Positions 25,951-34,487 of a DNA stretch of 45,921 nucleotides are shown piece after piece. The stretch's first letter is position 1; every line of letters begins with the position of its first letter. A program made the position numbers and the translations under genes. The DNA is taken from positions 1 to 45,921 of the forward strand of contig VXLM01000112.1 of NCBI GenBank assembly GCA_009841605.1, read 5' to 3'. Under the pieces are notes generated by a model, which made no database searches, was not told where the DNA came from, and saw only the letters and a list, made by a program, of their open reading frames with translations. The stretch comes from Dehalococcoidia bacterium. Lineage in GTDB: Bacteria > Chloroflexota > Dehalococcoidia > Lucifugimonadales > VXLM01.

Positions 25951-26044
25951 CCTCCTCGTCCTGAACAGTTATTTGAAAGCAGGTTTGACACGCCATAGCG
26001 GCGTTCCTATACTCCGTACCAGCCCCGCATAGCAGGGAGGCGTC

Positions 26045-26671
26045 ATGAAGCTCGAAGTCCTGTCGTATGAGGACGGCCAGCCGATTCCCGGCGAGTTCGC
26101 GTTCTGCGTCCCCGCCGATGAGGGCCACGTCGCCATGGGCTCGAACCGGAGCCCCTACGTCCGATGGTCGGGAGTTCCCGATGGGACGCAGTCTCTCGCG
26201 CTCATCATGCACGACCCAGACGTGCCCTCGGTACCCGACGACGTGAACCAAGAGGGCCGCACTATCGCCCATGACCTCCCCCGCGTCGACTTCTACCACT
26301 GGGTACTCGTGGACATCTCTCATGATACGACCGAGCTGCCGGCAGGCGCCGACGCAGACGGTATTACCGCGGGCGGCAAGGCTCCGGGGCAGACGGAGCA
26401 CGGCGTTCGCGGCGTGAACAACTACACCGACTGGTTCGCGGGCGACGCGGACATGGGCGGCGTCTACGCGGGATACGACGGGCCGTGTCCGCCATGGAAC
26501 GACGAGCGACTGCACCACTACCATCTCACCCTCTACGCGCTGGACGTGGAGAGTCTGGGACTCAGCGGCAACTTCAGCGGGCCAGAGGCGCTAGCGGCGA
26601 TGGAGGGGCATGTCCTCGCGCAGGCATCATGGGTGGGCACTTACACGCTGAACCCAACAGTCGAGGCCTAG
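26045..26671 (+). CDS. YbhB/YbcL family (PEBP-like) protein
   Basis: A 208-residue phosphatidylethanolamine-binding-protein-like fold, the bacterial relatives of Raf kinase inhibitor protein. SPYVRWSGVPDGTQSLALIM and HDPDVPS give the ligand-site Asp and Pro, and FYHWVLVDISHDTTEL has the conserved His. The central GVNNYTDWF and GYDGPCPPWNDERLHHYHLT match the anion-binding part (GPCPP). GGGAGG lies shortly before the ATG. Cellular function in bacteria is unknown. The peptide deformylase gene begins 5 bp after the stop. Confidence 0.92.
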   Translation: MKLEVLSYEDGQPIPGEFAFCVPADEGHVAMGSNRSPYVRWSGVPDGTQSLALIMHDPDVPSVPDDVNQEGRTIAHDLPRVDFYHWVLVDISHDTTELPAGADADGITAGGKAPGQTEHGVRGVNNYTDWFAGDADMGGVYAGYDGPCPPWNDERLHHYHLTLYALDVESLGLSGNFSGPEALAAMEGHVLAQASWVGTYTLNPTVEA

Positions 26672-26676
26672 CGCCG

Positions 26677-27177
26677 TTGGCCCTCCTGCCGCTGGTTCAC
26701 GCGCCTCACCCCGTCCTCCGGCAGCCGACGCGGCAGGTCAAGAACATCGACCGCCGCATCCGCAAGCTCGTGGACGACATGATCGAGACGATGCACGACG
26801 CCCATGGCGTGGGCTTGGCGGCCAACCAGGTGGGGATATCGCTTCGCGTGGCCGTCATCCAGCTACCTGATGAAGACGAGGCGACCGTGCTCATCAACCC
26901 CAAGGTGATGCGCGCGGAAGGGGAACGGGAGATCGAGGGGGAGGGATGTCTGAGCATTCCCGGCTATCGCGGCACGGTCAAGCGCGCCGAGAAGATCCGC
27001 GTGCGCGCTCTCGACATCGACGGCAAGGAGTTCCGCATTCGCGCCGCAAACGACCTCCTCGCCCAGGCCCTCCAGCACGAGGCCGACCACCTCGATGGTC
27101 GGCTCTATATCGACCGCCTTGTGAGCGAGGACGCGCTGAGAGAAGAAGTCAGACCGGAGCAAGAGGACGGGGAGTAG
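26677..27177 (+). CDS. def: Peptide deformylase
   Basis: Peptide deformylase removes the N-formyl group from nascent proteins. The 166-residue protein has all three motifs: GVGLAANQVG, EGCLSIPG (metal-binding Cys) and QHEADHLDG (two His and the catalytic Glu). The start is read as TTG at 26677, which gives an N-terminus LPLVHAPHPVLR of the usual form; GAGG lies 10 bases upstream and overlaps the end of the previous gene. Longer readings into the PEBP gene are in another frame. Probably co-transcribed with the PEBP gene. Confidence 0.95.
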   Translation: MALLPLVHAPHPVLRQPTRQVKNIDRRIRKLVDDMIETMHDAHGVGLAANQVGISLRVAVIQLPDEDEATVLINPKVMRAEGEREIEGEGCLSIPGYRGTVKRAEKIRVRALDIDGKEFRIRAANDLLAQALQHEADHLDGRLYIDRLVSEDALREEVRPEQEDGE

Positions 27178-27222
27178 AACCACACGAGCTTAGGTAGTCG
27201 CATACACAACTTGCGCCATGAA

Positions 27223-27354
27223 CTGTCATTCCGAGCGCGGCGAGGAATCTAGAATGTTTCGCCGTTGTCATCGTGGCCGTTCCTGCTACGAGACTCCACT
27301 CGAAGGGCACAGATTTTAGATTCCTCACTCCGCTACGCTGCGTTCGGAATGACA
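27223..27354. repeat. Palindromic repeat (CTGTCATTCCGAGCG type)
   Basis: CTGTCATTCCGAGCGCGGCG at the left and TGCGTTCGGAATGACAG at the right are inverted, with GAGGAATCTAGA / TTTTAGATTCCTC inside. It fills most of the 333-bp stretch between the deformylase and rhodanese genes; no gene is seen there. Confidence 0.75.
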
Positions 27355-27510
27355 GACGTCGGAGTTATGCAAGGGTCTCCCTAGCCGAATAGGCCACCGC
27401 CAGCTACCTGTGGCACAGAGAAGCTAATGCTTCTTCAATCAATAAATGCAGACAGCGAGGCCATGATTTGGCATGATGGTTTTATCAAACACCCTGTAGG
27501 AGAAAGCACC

Positions 27511-27909
27511 TTGAGCATCGAGCAGATGAGCTTCTACCAACGCAAGCTGGCCTATGAGATGGACTCGGCGGACGTTGCCGAGGCCGTATCGAATGGAGAA
27601 CCAATCGTCGTGGTTGACGGACGATCTGCCGAAGCTTTCGCCCAGGAGCACATACCGGGCTCCATCAGTCTTCCTCACAGGGGCATCAGCTTCAACACGA
27701 CTGAATCACTGGACAAGACGAAGCTCTACGTGTGCTACTGCGACGGCATCGGTTGCAACGCCTCTACCAAGACGGCCCTCAAGCTCCTTACGCTGGGTTT
27801 CCAGGTGCGCGAGCTGATCGGAGGGCTGGACTGGTGGAAGCGAGACGGCCACGCCACCCTTGGCGAGGGAGCGCAGGCCGGATCCGGCGTCAAGTGCGCG
27901 TGCAACTGA
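27511..27909 (+). CDS. Single-domain rhodanese-like protein
   Basis: A 132-residue rhodanese domain. PIVVVDGRSAEAFAQEHIPG and SISLPHR are the standard early motifs. The active-site loop is YCDGIGCNASTK, with Cys77 as the candidate catalytic residue and Cys82 close by; two further Cys sit at the extreme C-terminus (KCACN). Such proteins move sulfane sulfur. A TTG start at 27511 is chosen because AGGAG lies 8 bases upstream; an ATG at 27427 would add 28 residues that do not resemble the family. Confidence 0.87.
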   Translation: MSIEQMSFYQRKLAYEMDSADVAEAVSNGEPIVVVDGRSAEAFAQEHIPGSISLPHRGISFNTTESLDKTKLYVCYCDGIGCNASTKTALKLLTLGFQVRELIGGLDWWKRDGHATLGEGAQAGSGVKCACN

Positions 27910-27955
27910 CCAGGCACGACACGTCCAATCTGGACTAGTTGAGTCTGAGGAAGCC

Positions 27956-29215
27956 CTACTCCTCGAACCGCCGCAGCACGAGCACCGCGTTCTGTCCCCC
28001 GAAGCCGAAGCTGTTGGACAGGACGGTGTCGACCTGTTGCTTGCGAGAGGTGTTCGGGACGTAGTCCAGGTCGCAGTCCGGATCGGGATGCTCGTAGTTG
28101 ATCGTCGGGTGGATCTCGTTGTTGGTGATGGTGGCGACGGCTGCGACGGCTTCTAGCGCTCCAGCGCCGCCTAGGGCATGGCCGATCATAGACTTGGTTG
28201 AGCTAATCGGTACCTTATATGCCTGTTCGCCGAAAGCCTGCTTGATCCCCCGAGTCTCGGCGAGGTCGTTCAGCGGTGTCGATGTGCCGTGCGCGTTGAT
28301 GTAATCGACCTCGTCCGGCGTGATGCCTGCGTCGTTGAGGGCGAACCTGATAGCCCGCGCCGCGCCGTCGCCGTTGTCGTCTGGCTGGACGGCGTGGAAG
28401 GCGTCCGACGAGACGCCCTGTCCGATGATCTCTGCGAGAATGTTTGCCCCCCGGTCGAGCGCGTGTTCGAGGCTCTCCAGAATGAGGATGCCGGCCCCCT
28501 CGGCGGGCACGAACCCGTCGCGCTCGGCGTCGAACGGGCGGCTTGCCAGCGTCGGATCGCCCTGGAAGCGCGAGAGGGCGTGGATGGTGTTGAATCCTCC
28601 GAGCCCCAGCTCGCATATACCGGCCTCGCATCCGCCACCCAGCACGACGTCTGCCGCTCCTCGCCGGACGACCTCTGCCGCCTCGCCGACGCCCTGCGTT
28701 CCGGCGGCGCAGGCGGTGATGATCGTGGACGTGTAGCCCTTGATGCCGTACACCCGGCTGACGTTCGCCGCCGCCATGTTCGGGAGAATCATCGGGATGA
28801 AGAAGGGACTCGTCCTCATGCCCCCACGCCTGACCAGCGTTCTCGCGTTCTCCTCGGTCGTGGGGAAGCCGCCGTTGCCGTTGCCCATGACGATGCCTAC
28901 GCGGTCCTCGTCCTCCTTCGACAGGTCGATGCCGGAGTCTTCGATGGCCATTCCCGCCGCCGCCACGGCAAGCTGCGAGAACCGGGCCATTCGCCTCGCC
29001 TCTCGCCGGTCGAGGTACTGCATGGGGTCGAAGTCCGAGACTTCCCCAGCGAGATTGCTGGGAAAGTCAGACGTGTCCGCCTGCGTGATCGGGCCGATGC
29101 CCGACTTGCCCTGCACCAGATTGCTCCAGAATTCGTCGACCGACGAGCCAACAGGGCTAGTCACACCCATGCCAGTCACGACGACCCGCCTTCTTCCGTT
29201 ACCCCTATCGCCCAT
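27956..29215 (-). CDS. fabF: 3-oxoacyl-ACP synthase II
   Basis: A 419-residue beta-ketoacyl-ACP synthase that elongates fatty acyl chains. RRVVVTGMGVTSPVGSSVDE opens the protein, TIITACAAGTQG holds the catalytic Cys, NAHGTSTPLND and MIGHALGGAGALE hold the two catalytic His, and NSFGFGGQNAVLV is the C-terminal glycine loop. The start overlaps the end of folC by 11 bp. No acyl carrier protein gene is adjacent, so it is separated from a classical fab cluster. Confidence 0.96.
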   Translation of the reverse strand: MGDRGNGRRRVVVTGMGVTSPVGSSVDEFWSNLVQGKSGIGPITQADTSDFPSNLAGEVSDFDPMQYLDRREARRMARFSQLAVAAAGMAIEDSGIDLSKEDEDRVGIVMGNGNGGFPTTEENARTLVRRGGMRTSPFFIPMILPNMAAANVSRVYGIKGYTSTIITACAAGTQGVGEAAEVVRRGAADVVLGGGCEAGICELGLGGFNTIHALSRFQGDPTLASRPFDAERDGFVPAEGAGILILESLEHALDRGANILAEIIGQGVSSDAFHAVQPDDNGDGAARAIRFALNDAGITPDEVDYINAHGTSTPLNDLAETRGIKQAFGEQAYKVPISSTKSMIGHALGGAGALEAVAAVATITNNEIHPTINYEHPDPDCDLDYVPNTSRKQQVDTVLSNSFGFGGQNAVLVLRRFEE

Positions 29216-30614
29216 TTTGCCTCTTCACTCCCTTCAAGTACGGGTACATCTCAGGCTCGATACCCTCGATCTCCTCGATCATCTCACCCACCACGGAGAG
29301 TGACCCGGTGCCGACTACTGCGTCGCTACTCGTGGCGAGAGCGAGTGCCCTGCGTGTCGCGACGCCGACTCCTCTATGTTCCATCACAGTGGAAACGCCC
29401 GCGGCTTGCGCCGCCTCCACAATCTCTTCCACAGGGGCCGCCTTCGGGTGCCGTGATTGTACCGCGATCACCGTCGGGTCGAGCGCCGCCAACTCCTCCA
29501 GCATCTCCACCGCGCTGTGACCTTTAACCGCCCCGAACACGATGAACGGGTGCTCGAAATCGACGTGCCGCGTGAGGGCTTCGACGAACCGCCGCATCGA
29601 GTATGGATTGTGCGCGCCGTCCGCAATCACCAGCGGGCCATCGCGCCTGAGTACCTGAAACCTGCCAGGCCACCGGACGTTCCGAAGACCGTCGAGGATG
29701 TTTGCTTTCGTGAGAGAATGGCCCGCGTCGATAAGCGTCTCGGCAGCCGCAATCGCCGTCGCCGCGTTCTCCTGCTGGTACTCGCCGATGAGCGGTATCG
29801 TGACTTCGTAGACGTCATTTAGGCCGTTGACTATGAACGTTTGTCCATCAAGATCGGCGTGCTGAGGTTGCCAGGACAGCCTGCGGTCAACATCCACCAT
29901 TGGAGAGCTGCGTTCGTCCGCGATTCGTCCTATCGTGTCCAGCGCCGCCTCGTCCTGAGGAGCGACGACGACCGGAACGCTATCCTTGATGATGCCCGCC
30001 TTCTCCGCCGCGATCAGAGGGAGGGTGTCGCCGAGCACGCTCGTGTGATCGAGGCTGATCGAAGTGATGACGGAGACGGCGGGTTGCACGACGTTCGTCG
30101 CGTCGAGACGTCCGCCGAGCCCTACTTCGATGACCTGGAAGTCGGAGTTAGTCTCTCTGAAGTGCTGGAATGCCAGGGCCGTTAGGAACTCGAAGTACAT
30201 GAGTGGCCCGTGCCCGCCGTGCTCGCTCACCCACTCGACCTCCGGCCACATCCGTTCCACGAGGCCGGCGAATTCCTCTTGTCCTATGGACTCCATCCCG
30301 ACGCGGACACGCTCGGTGACCGTGTGGAGGGACGGCGAGGTGTACAGTCCCACCCGCATCCCGGCTGCGGAAAGGATGGACGAGATCATCGCCGCTGTGC
30401 TGCCCTTTCCCTTGGTGCCTGCGACGTGGACGGTCGGGATGGCTAGGTGAGGATTACCGAGTCGTTCGAGCAGCCTCGTTATGCGCTCGAGGTGGAACGT
30501 CGAGTGGCCCGGGCTGTGAGTCCCGCGCTCGAAATCGGCAAGGCCCATCGCCAGCCGCACGGCGGCCGGATAGTCGAGTTTATTCGTGCTTGGGATGGCG
30601 AGGCTCAACGACAC
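29205..30614 (-). CDS. folC: Folylpolyglutamate synthase / dihydrofolate synthase
   Basis: A 469-residue Mur-ligase-family enzyme that adds glutamate to dihydropteroate and/or folate. IPTVHVAGTKGKGSTAAMIS is the ATP-binding loop, GLYTSPSLHTVTERV the substrate region, and QVIEVGLGGRLDATNVV the typical family block; ITSISLDHTSVLGDTLPLIA and PLVIADGAHNPYS follow. The start is GTG. It comes upstream of, and overlaps, fabF. The C-terminus is about 40 residues longer than E. coli FolC. Confidence 0.95.
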   Translation of the reverse strand: MSLSLAIPSTNKLDYPAAVRLAMGLADFERGTHSPGHSTFHLERITRLLERLGNPHLAIPTVHVAGTKGKGSTAAMISSILSAAGMRVGLYTSPSLHTVTERVRVGMESIGQEEFAGLVERMWPEVEWVSEHGGHGPLMYFEFLTALAFQHFRETNSDFQVIEVGLGGRLDATNVVQPAVSVITSISLDHTSVLGDTLPLIAAEKAGIIKDSVPVVVAPQDEAALDTIGRIADERSSPMVDVDRRLSWQPQHADLDGQTFIVNGLNDVYEVTIPLIGEYQQENAATAIAAAETLIDAGHSLTKANILDGLRNVRWPGRFQVLRRDGPLVIADGAHNPYSMRRFVEALTRHVDFEHPFIVFGAVKGHSAVEMLEELAALDPTVIAVQSRHPKAAPVEEIVEAAQAAGVSTVMEHRGVGVATRRALALATSSDAVVGTGSLSVVGEMIEEIEGIEPEMYPYLKGVKRQNGR

Positions 30615-30739
30615 ACCCTAGAGCGAGGATGGGAAAAGTATCGCACAGACGGGGCGATGAGAAAAACGTCGGCCGAAAGTGAGGTGTGAACGAACCGCCA
30701 ATCTCGCCCCCGCCGGGGGATTCAGAGAGGGGGTGCCCC

Positions 30740-31681
30740 CTAGTGGTCGCGGATGTGCGTCGGCATGTAACCCAAGTTCATCCGCATGGCGTCGCCGATG
30801 CTTATCTTCTTGATGTAGTCGATGTTGCCTCGTATGGGGAGCGGACTGAAGTCGAAGTTCTTTTTGACCGAGTCGAGGCTCGTGTTCTCTGCGATCGCAA
30901 TCATCTTCAACTGCTCTCGGGTAACCGGCGGGCTGGGAGAGATGGACTCCATAACCGTCGCCGCGGGTGTCGCGACGCATTCAGGAACGTGTACCTTTGC
31001 GACCTTCACGCCGAGCGTCTCCGCTACGAGATCGACCAGATCGTCGTAGGTGTAGTAGTCAGGTCCCCCTATGTCGACGGTCTTTCCCTCCAGGTCATAT
31101 CGCTCGATGCTCTCGACGACGCATCGCGCCACGTCGTCGACGGATATGGGCTGAAACACCGACTTTCCATCGCCCACGACCGGCGTCAGTGGGGACATCT
31201 TCACCAACGCTGCCAGCCGATTCACAAACTCGTCGCCCTCGCCAAAGCCGATGGTGAAGCGAATCACGGTGCAGTCCAGATCGCTGCGGGCGATTTCCTG
31301 TTCGGCCATCCAGCGGGAGTAGAGGTACGGCACTTCGGGATCGGAAGTCGAACCTACCGTGCTGACGCAGACAACACGGTCCACTCCGGCCTTCTTCGCG
31401 GCCTCGAGGACGTTCTTCGTGCCCTCGTAGTTGACGCGCTGAAACGTCCGGTCGCCGACTTCACGGATAACAGCCACCAGATGAACAACTGCGTCGACAC
31501 CTTGCATTGCCGACGTGAGCGACTTGGGATCAAGAACGTCACCGACGGCGATCTTGACGCCCCAAGGGAGCATCGCCCCCGCACCGCCGCGCGTTAGTGC
31601 CCTAACGTTCTTTCTGTTGGACGCGAGAAGCTCGACGACTCGCCGCCCCACAAAACCCGTCGCCCCGGTAACCAGAATCAT
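30740..31681 (-). CDS. NAD(P)-binding epimerase (NDUFA9/NmrA-like)
   Basis: A 313-residue atypical extended SDR. ILVTGATGFVGRRVVELL is the cofactor motif, MQGVDAVVHLVAVIREVG and the later CVSTVGSTSDPEVPYLYSRW with YxxxW/K-like spacing follow. The family includes the complex I accessory NDUFA9-like proteins and plastid/cyanobacterial redox-sensing relatives. Substrate unknown. It lies 125 bp upstream of folC on the same strand and 89 bp downstream of an LLM-class oxidoreductase gene. Confidence 0.88.
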   Translation of the reverse strand: MILVTGATGFVGRRVVELLASNRKNVRALTRGGAGAMLPWGVKIAVGDVLDPKSLTSAMQGVDAVVHLVAVIREVGDRTFQRVNYEGTKNVLEAAKKAGVDRVVCVSTVGSTSDPEVPYLYSRWMAEQEIARSDLDCTVIRFTIGFGEGDEFVNRLAALVKMSPLTPVVGDGKSVFQPISVDDVARCVVESIERYDLEGKTVDIGGPDYYTYDDLVDLVAETLGVKVAKVHVPECVATPAATVMESISPSPPVTREQLKMIAIAENTSLDSVKKNFDFSPLPIRGNIDYIKKISIGDAMRMNLGYMPTHIRDH

Positions 31682-31770
31682 CCACTTATCCTATCAAGAG
31701 ACTGCACAAAGGGTATCACGGCCCAGTACATTTGCGATACAAGGAACCAACTGAGGCGCTTCAAGCAATC

Positions 31771-32589
31771 TCACAGGACCGCCGATGCTATACGGTCGAG
31801 TTCTCTAAGGCTTTCCTTGCGTCCGGCGGTCGACAGGCCAACGAGAACCCTGTCGGCCCCCGCTCGCTCGTACCTCTGGATGGCGTCACGCTCAGCGGGA
31901 ACGCCCGCCACGGTGATGCCTATGGATCTCGGGTCTCGCCCCGCCTCCTCCGCGAGATCATAGAGCCGCGTGCGGGCCTCACCGACGCGATCCGGCGAAA
32001 CTTCGATGGGAATCCACCCGTCCGCGTAGTCGATGATGCGCCTGAACACTTGCGGTACGTGACTGCCGAGCAAGATCGGGGGGTGCGGCTTTTGCTTCGG
32101 CTTCGGATAGCAGTATACCGGTGGGAAGTCGTAGTACTTGCCGTGGTACTCGCTCTGCTCCTTCGTCCAAAGCTCCTTCATCGCCAAGACCCCCTCGCGG
32201 GCCTGCGTCCACCGATGATCGAAGTCGGACCCAAAAATCTTTGACTGCTCGCGGATCGAGCCGGTTCCAATACCGAAGATGAACCTGCCTGAGCTGTACA
32301 TATCGAGCGTGGCAACCGTCTTGGCGAGGGACACGGGGTGACGTTCGGTGACGACGCAGACCGCAGTGCCCAGTTTGAGCGCGGTCGTCACTGCCGCCGC
32401 GCGGCTGAGGAGGACGAATGGGTCGGTAATGTCGCCCCATTCACGCGGTATTTCCATTTCGGTCTCGACGGGCAGCGTAGGCTGCTCGGGGGTCCAGAGC
32501 GACTCGAAGCCGAGCTTTTCGACCCTAGGGGCAAGGTCGGCAACGTCGATGGAGTCGGCGGTCAGGATCGTGCTGAGTCCGATATGCAT
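31771..32589 (-). CDS. LLM-class (F420- or flavin-dependent) oxidoreductase
   Basis: A 272-residue luciferase-like monooxygenase-fold protein. LGFESLWTPEQPTLPVETE and the long central block with LKLGTAVCVVTERHPVSLAK and FIFGIGTGSIREQ match the LLM family, of the type often assigned to F420-dependent oxidoreductases. HPPILLGSHVPQVFRRI and ADGWIPIEVSPDR complete it. The cofactor (F420 or FMN) is not provable from sequence. Neighbours on the strand are a YceI lipoprotein gene upstream and the NDUFA9-like gene downstream. Confidence 0.9.
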   Translation of the reverse strand: MHIGLSTILTADSIDVADLAPRVEKLGFESLWTPEQPTLPVETEMEIPREWGDITDPFVLLSRAAAVTTALKLGTAVCVVTERHPVSLAKTVATLDMYSSGRFIFGIGTGSIREQSKIFGSDFDHRWTQAREGVLAMKELWTKEQSEYHGKYYDFPPVYCYPKPKQKPHPPILLGSHVPQVFRRIIDYADGWIPIEVSPDRVGEARTRLYDLAEEAGRDPRSIGITVAGVPAERDAIQRYERAGADRVLVGLSTAGRKESLRELDRIASAVL

Positions 32590-32647
32590 GGGACCTCCTG
32601 AAAGGAAGCTGGTTGAGTATGATCAGCCGGGCGCGCCGGGGCCGCTA

Positions 32648-33382
32648 TCAACCGCCTGAGACGGTCGCCACGAAGCTGATTTCGAGGCGAATTTCGTCCG
32701 CAACGCTGAGGACGATGGCGACTCGTGGCTGGGTCATCTCGTACTGCTCGAAGGTGACCACGGTCTTCGCAAGTCCCTCGACTCCGCCCTCTGTGAAGGT
32801 CGCAGTCGTCTCCCATGTGACCGACCGGGTCTGGTCGCGAATCGTCAGGTCGCCGACCATCTCGAAGGTGGATTCACCGCTTGTCGGTAGAGGCCACGAG
32901 AGACCACGCAGTTCCGTTACGGCTAACGTGACTTCAGGGTACTGGTTCGATTCGAGCGAGTTTCGCTGGATGTACGAGTCGCGCCGGCCCGAGTCGCTCT
33001 GCAGGGAGCGTACGCCAACGGTGATCTTGGATCGCTCGGCATCGACCGTACCGTCGGCGGAGAAGACGATCTGCCCTTCGATGTCGCTCGTCGTGCCGAC
33101 GGCGTCGTTTGGAAGGTCACGCCGCGCCAGCTGCTCGTTGATGCGGTACAGCGCCTCGGAGCCTTCCTCCACGGTGATGACCGTGCCGCCGTCTGCCGCC
33201 TCGGAGTCGGCAGGCTCCTCGGGCGCGACAGTGGGCATAGGAGTCGCGGCGGGCGGGGATGTCGGCTGGGCCGCGGGAGGTGGTGGTGGTGACGTTGTCT
33301 CCTCGTCTTCCGAACCGCCACATGAGGCGAGGAGAATGGTCAAGATTGTGCCCGCAATGAGAATTACACTGATTCTCGCCAT
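32648..33382 (-). CDS. YceI-like lipoprotein
   Basis: 244 residues. The signal peptide ends in a lipobox, LTILLASC, so the protein is membrane-anchored. A linker rich in Pro, Ala, Thr and Glu follows, then a YceI-type beta-barrel: ALYRINEQLARRDL, DIEGQIVFSADG, SDSGRRDSYIQRNSLES, YPEVTLAVTEL and GDLTIRDQTRSVTWETTA are typical. YceI proteins bind isoprenoid-like lipids. The ATG at 33382 is chosen because a signal peptide starts there and GGAG lies 10 bases upstream; the longer open frame to 33478 adds an unlikely Cys/Arg-rich stretch. Confidence 0.9.
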   Translation of the reverse strand: MARISVILIAGTILTILLASCGGSEDEETTSPPPPPAAQPTSPPAATPMPTVAPEEPADSEAADGGTVITVEEGSEALYRINEQLARRDLPNDAVGTTSDIEGQIVFSADGTVDAERSKITVGVRSLQSDSGRRDSYIQRNSLESNQYPEVTLAVTELRGLSWPLPTSGESTFEMVGDLTIRDQTRSVTWETTATFTEGGVEGLAKTVVTFEQYEMTQPRVAIVLSVADEIRLEISFVATVSGG

Positions 33383-33596
33383 GTGATCTCTGCTCCGTAT
33401 GGCCAACCGTGATTGTTGAAGTGTACTACATCCCCGGCCCCTGAACCCATTTCGGCAGCAGTCCTGAAAGTTGACCACTGTAACTTAGCGACGTACTATG
33501 CCGCCACCTTTGAGGTAGGTAGACGGATTGGTGGAATGACGGGATCAGGTTCTGCTTCGACGACTAACATCAGCCTGTTCGGACTGAAAAGGTGGT

Positions 33597-33640
33597 AAAA
33601 TACCGGGCTCCGGCTATGTTTCGGGGCCCGGTATTTTTTT
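33597..33640 (+). terminator. Terminator-like hairpin directly before an SDR gene
   Basis: AAAATACCGGGCTCCG (33597-33612) pairs with CGGGGCCCGGTATTTT (33622-33637) over 16 positions with one T-G pair and a 9-base loop; the T run covers 33634-33640. It is a textbook intrinsic terminator on the plus strand, and the A-rich foot could also stop minus-strand transcription. No plus-strand gene precedes it, yet the SDR start codon is only 20 bp further on, so it may be an attenuator in a leader of about 200 nt (33383-33596). No known riboswitch fold was recognised there. Confidence 0.75.
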
Positions 33641-33659
33641 GAAACGAGAAGAGGAGCAC

Positions 33660-34436
33660 ATGGCCGACTCGATATACTCCGTCGCCGGAAGGGTGGCGCT
33701 CATAACCGGCGGAGGAAGCGGCATCGGTAGGGAGATTGCGAAGCGCTACGCGGAATCGGGCGCGACGGTCATCATCAACGACATCCGCGATGTTGGGCAG
33801 CAGGCCGCAGACGAGGTTGGCGGGCACTTCATCCGCGCCGATCTCTCCGACATGACGGCGACGCGTCGGCTCGCCGAGCAGGCGCTGGACATCCAAGGCA
33901 AGGTGGACATCCTCGTCAACAACGCCGGATACCAGAATATCCATCCGGTCGAGGAGTTCCCCGACGAGACGTGGGCGGAGATGGTGCAGGTCATGCTGGT
34001 CGCTCCCTTCCAGCTCATCAAGTACCTCGTGCCTTCGATGAAGGCGCAGGGTTGGGGCAGGATCATCAACATGGCGTCTATTCACGGACTGGTCGCCAGC
34101 CCGTACAAGTCGGCGTACAACTCCGCCAAGCACGGCCTGGTCGGCCTGACCAAGACCATCGCTCTCGAGGTCGGCGAGTACGGCATCACGGTCAACGCCA
34201 TCTGCCCCGGCTACGTGAGTACGCAACTTGTAGAGGTGCAGATCGAAGACCAGGCGAAGACGCGGGGCATCTCGGTCGACGACGTCATCGAGAAAGTCAT
34301 GCTCGAACCTGCCGCCATCAAGCGGCTCATCGACCCCGAGGAGGTCGCCGCACTCGCGCAGTTCCTCGCGTCCGACGCAGCCCGTTCGATCACAGGCTCA
34401 GCCTACTCCATCGATGCCGGCTGGGTCGCGCGGTGA
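33660..34436 (+). CDS. SDR family oxidoreductase (3-hydroxybutyrate dehydrogenase-like)
   Basis: A 258-residue classical SDR. RVALITGGGSGIGREIAKRY is the cofactor motif, VDILVNNAGYQNIHPVEEFP follows, and NMASIHGLVASPYKSAYNSA gives catalytic Ser and Tyr, with the Lys next in KHGLVGLTK. ITVNAICPGYVSTQLVEVQI and the DPEEVAALAQFLASD end resemble D-beta-hydroxybutyrate dehydrogenases, but the substrate is not certain. The ATG at 33660 follows AGAAGAGGAG. A strong terminator-like hairpin precedes it by 20 bp. Confidence 0.92.
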   Translation: MADSIYSVAGRVALITGGGSGIGREIAKRYAESGATVIINDIRDVGQQAADEVGGHFIRADLSDMTATRRLAEQALDIQGKVDILVNNAGYQNIHPVEEFPDETWAEMVQVMLVAPFQLIKYLVPSMKAQGWGRIINMASIHGLVASPYKSAYNSAKHGLVGLTKTIALEVGEYGITVNAICPGYVSTQLVEVQIEDQAKTRGISVDDVIEKVMLEPAAIKRLIDPEEVAALAQFLASDAARSITGSAYSIDAGWVAR

Positions 34437-34487
34437 AAATCTATCACTAGACATCTGAGAGTCTGTATATTGAACGGAATCGAAGCT

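Noticed and set aside
25737-25964. Small open frame of 75 codons with Cys-rich end
   Set aside because: It lies wholly on dispersed repeat sequence and has no ribosome binding site.
33580-33640. T-box riboswitch before the SDR gene
   Set aside because: GGTGGTA next to the terminator is only loosely like a T-box and is interrupted by AAAAT; no stem I features or specifier loop were recognised, and the gene is not amino-acid related.
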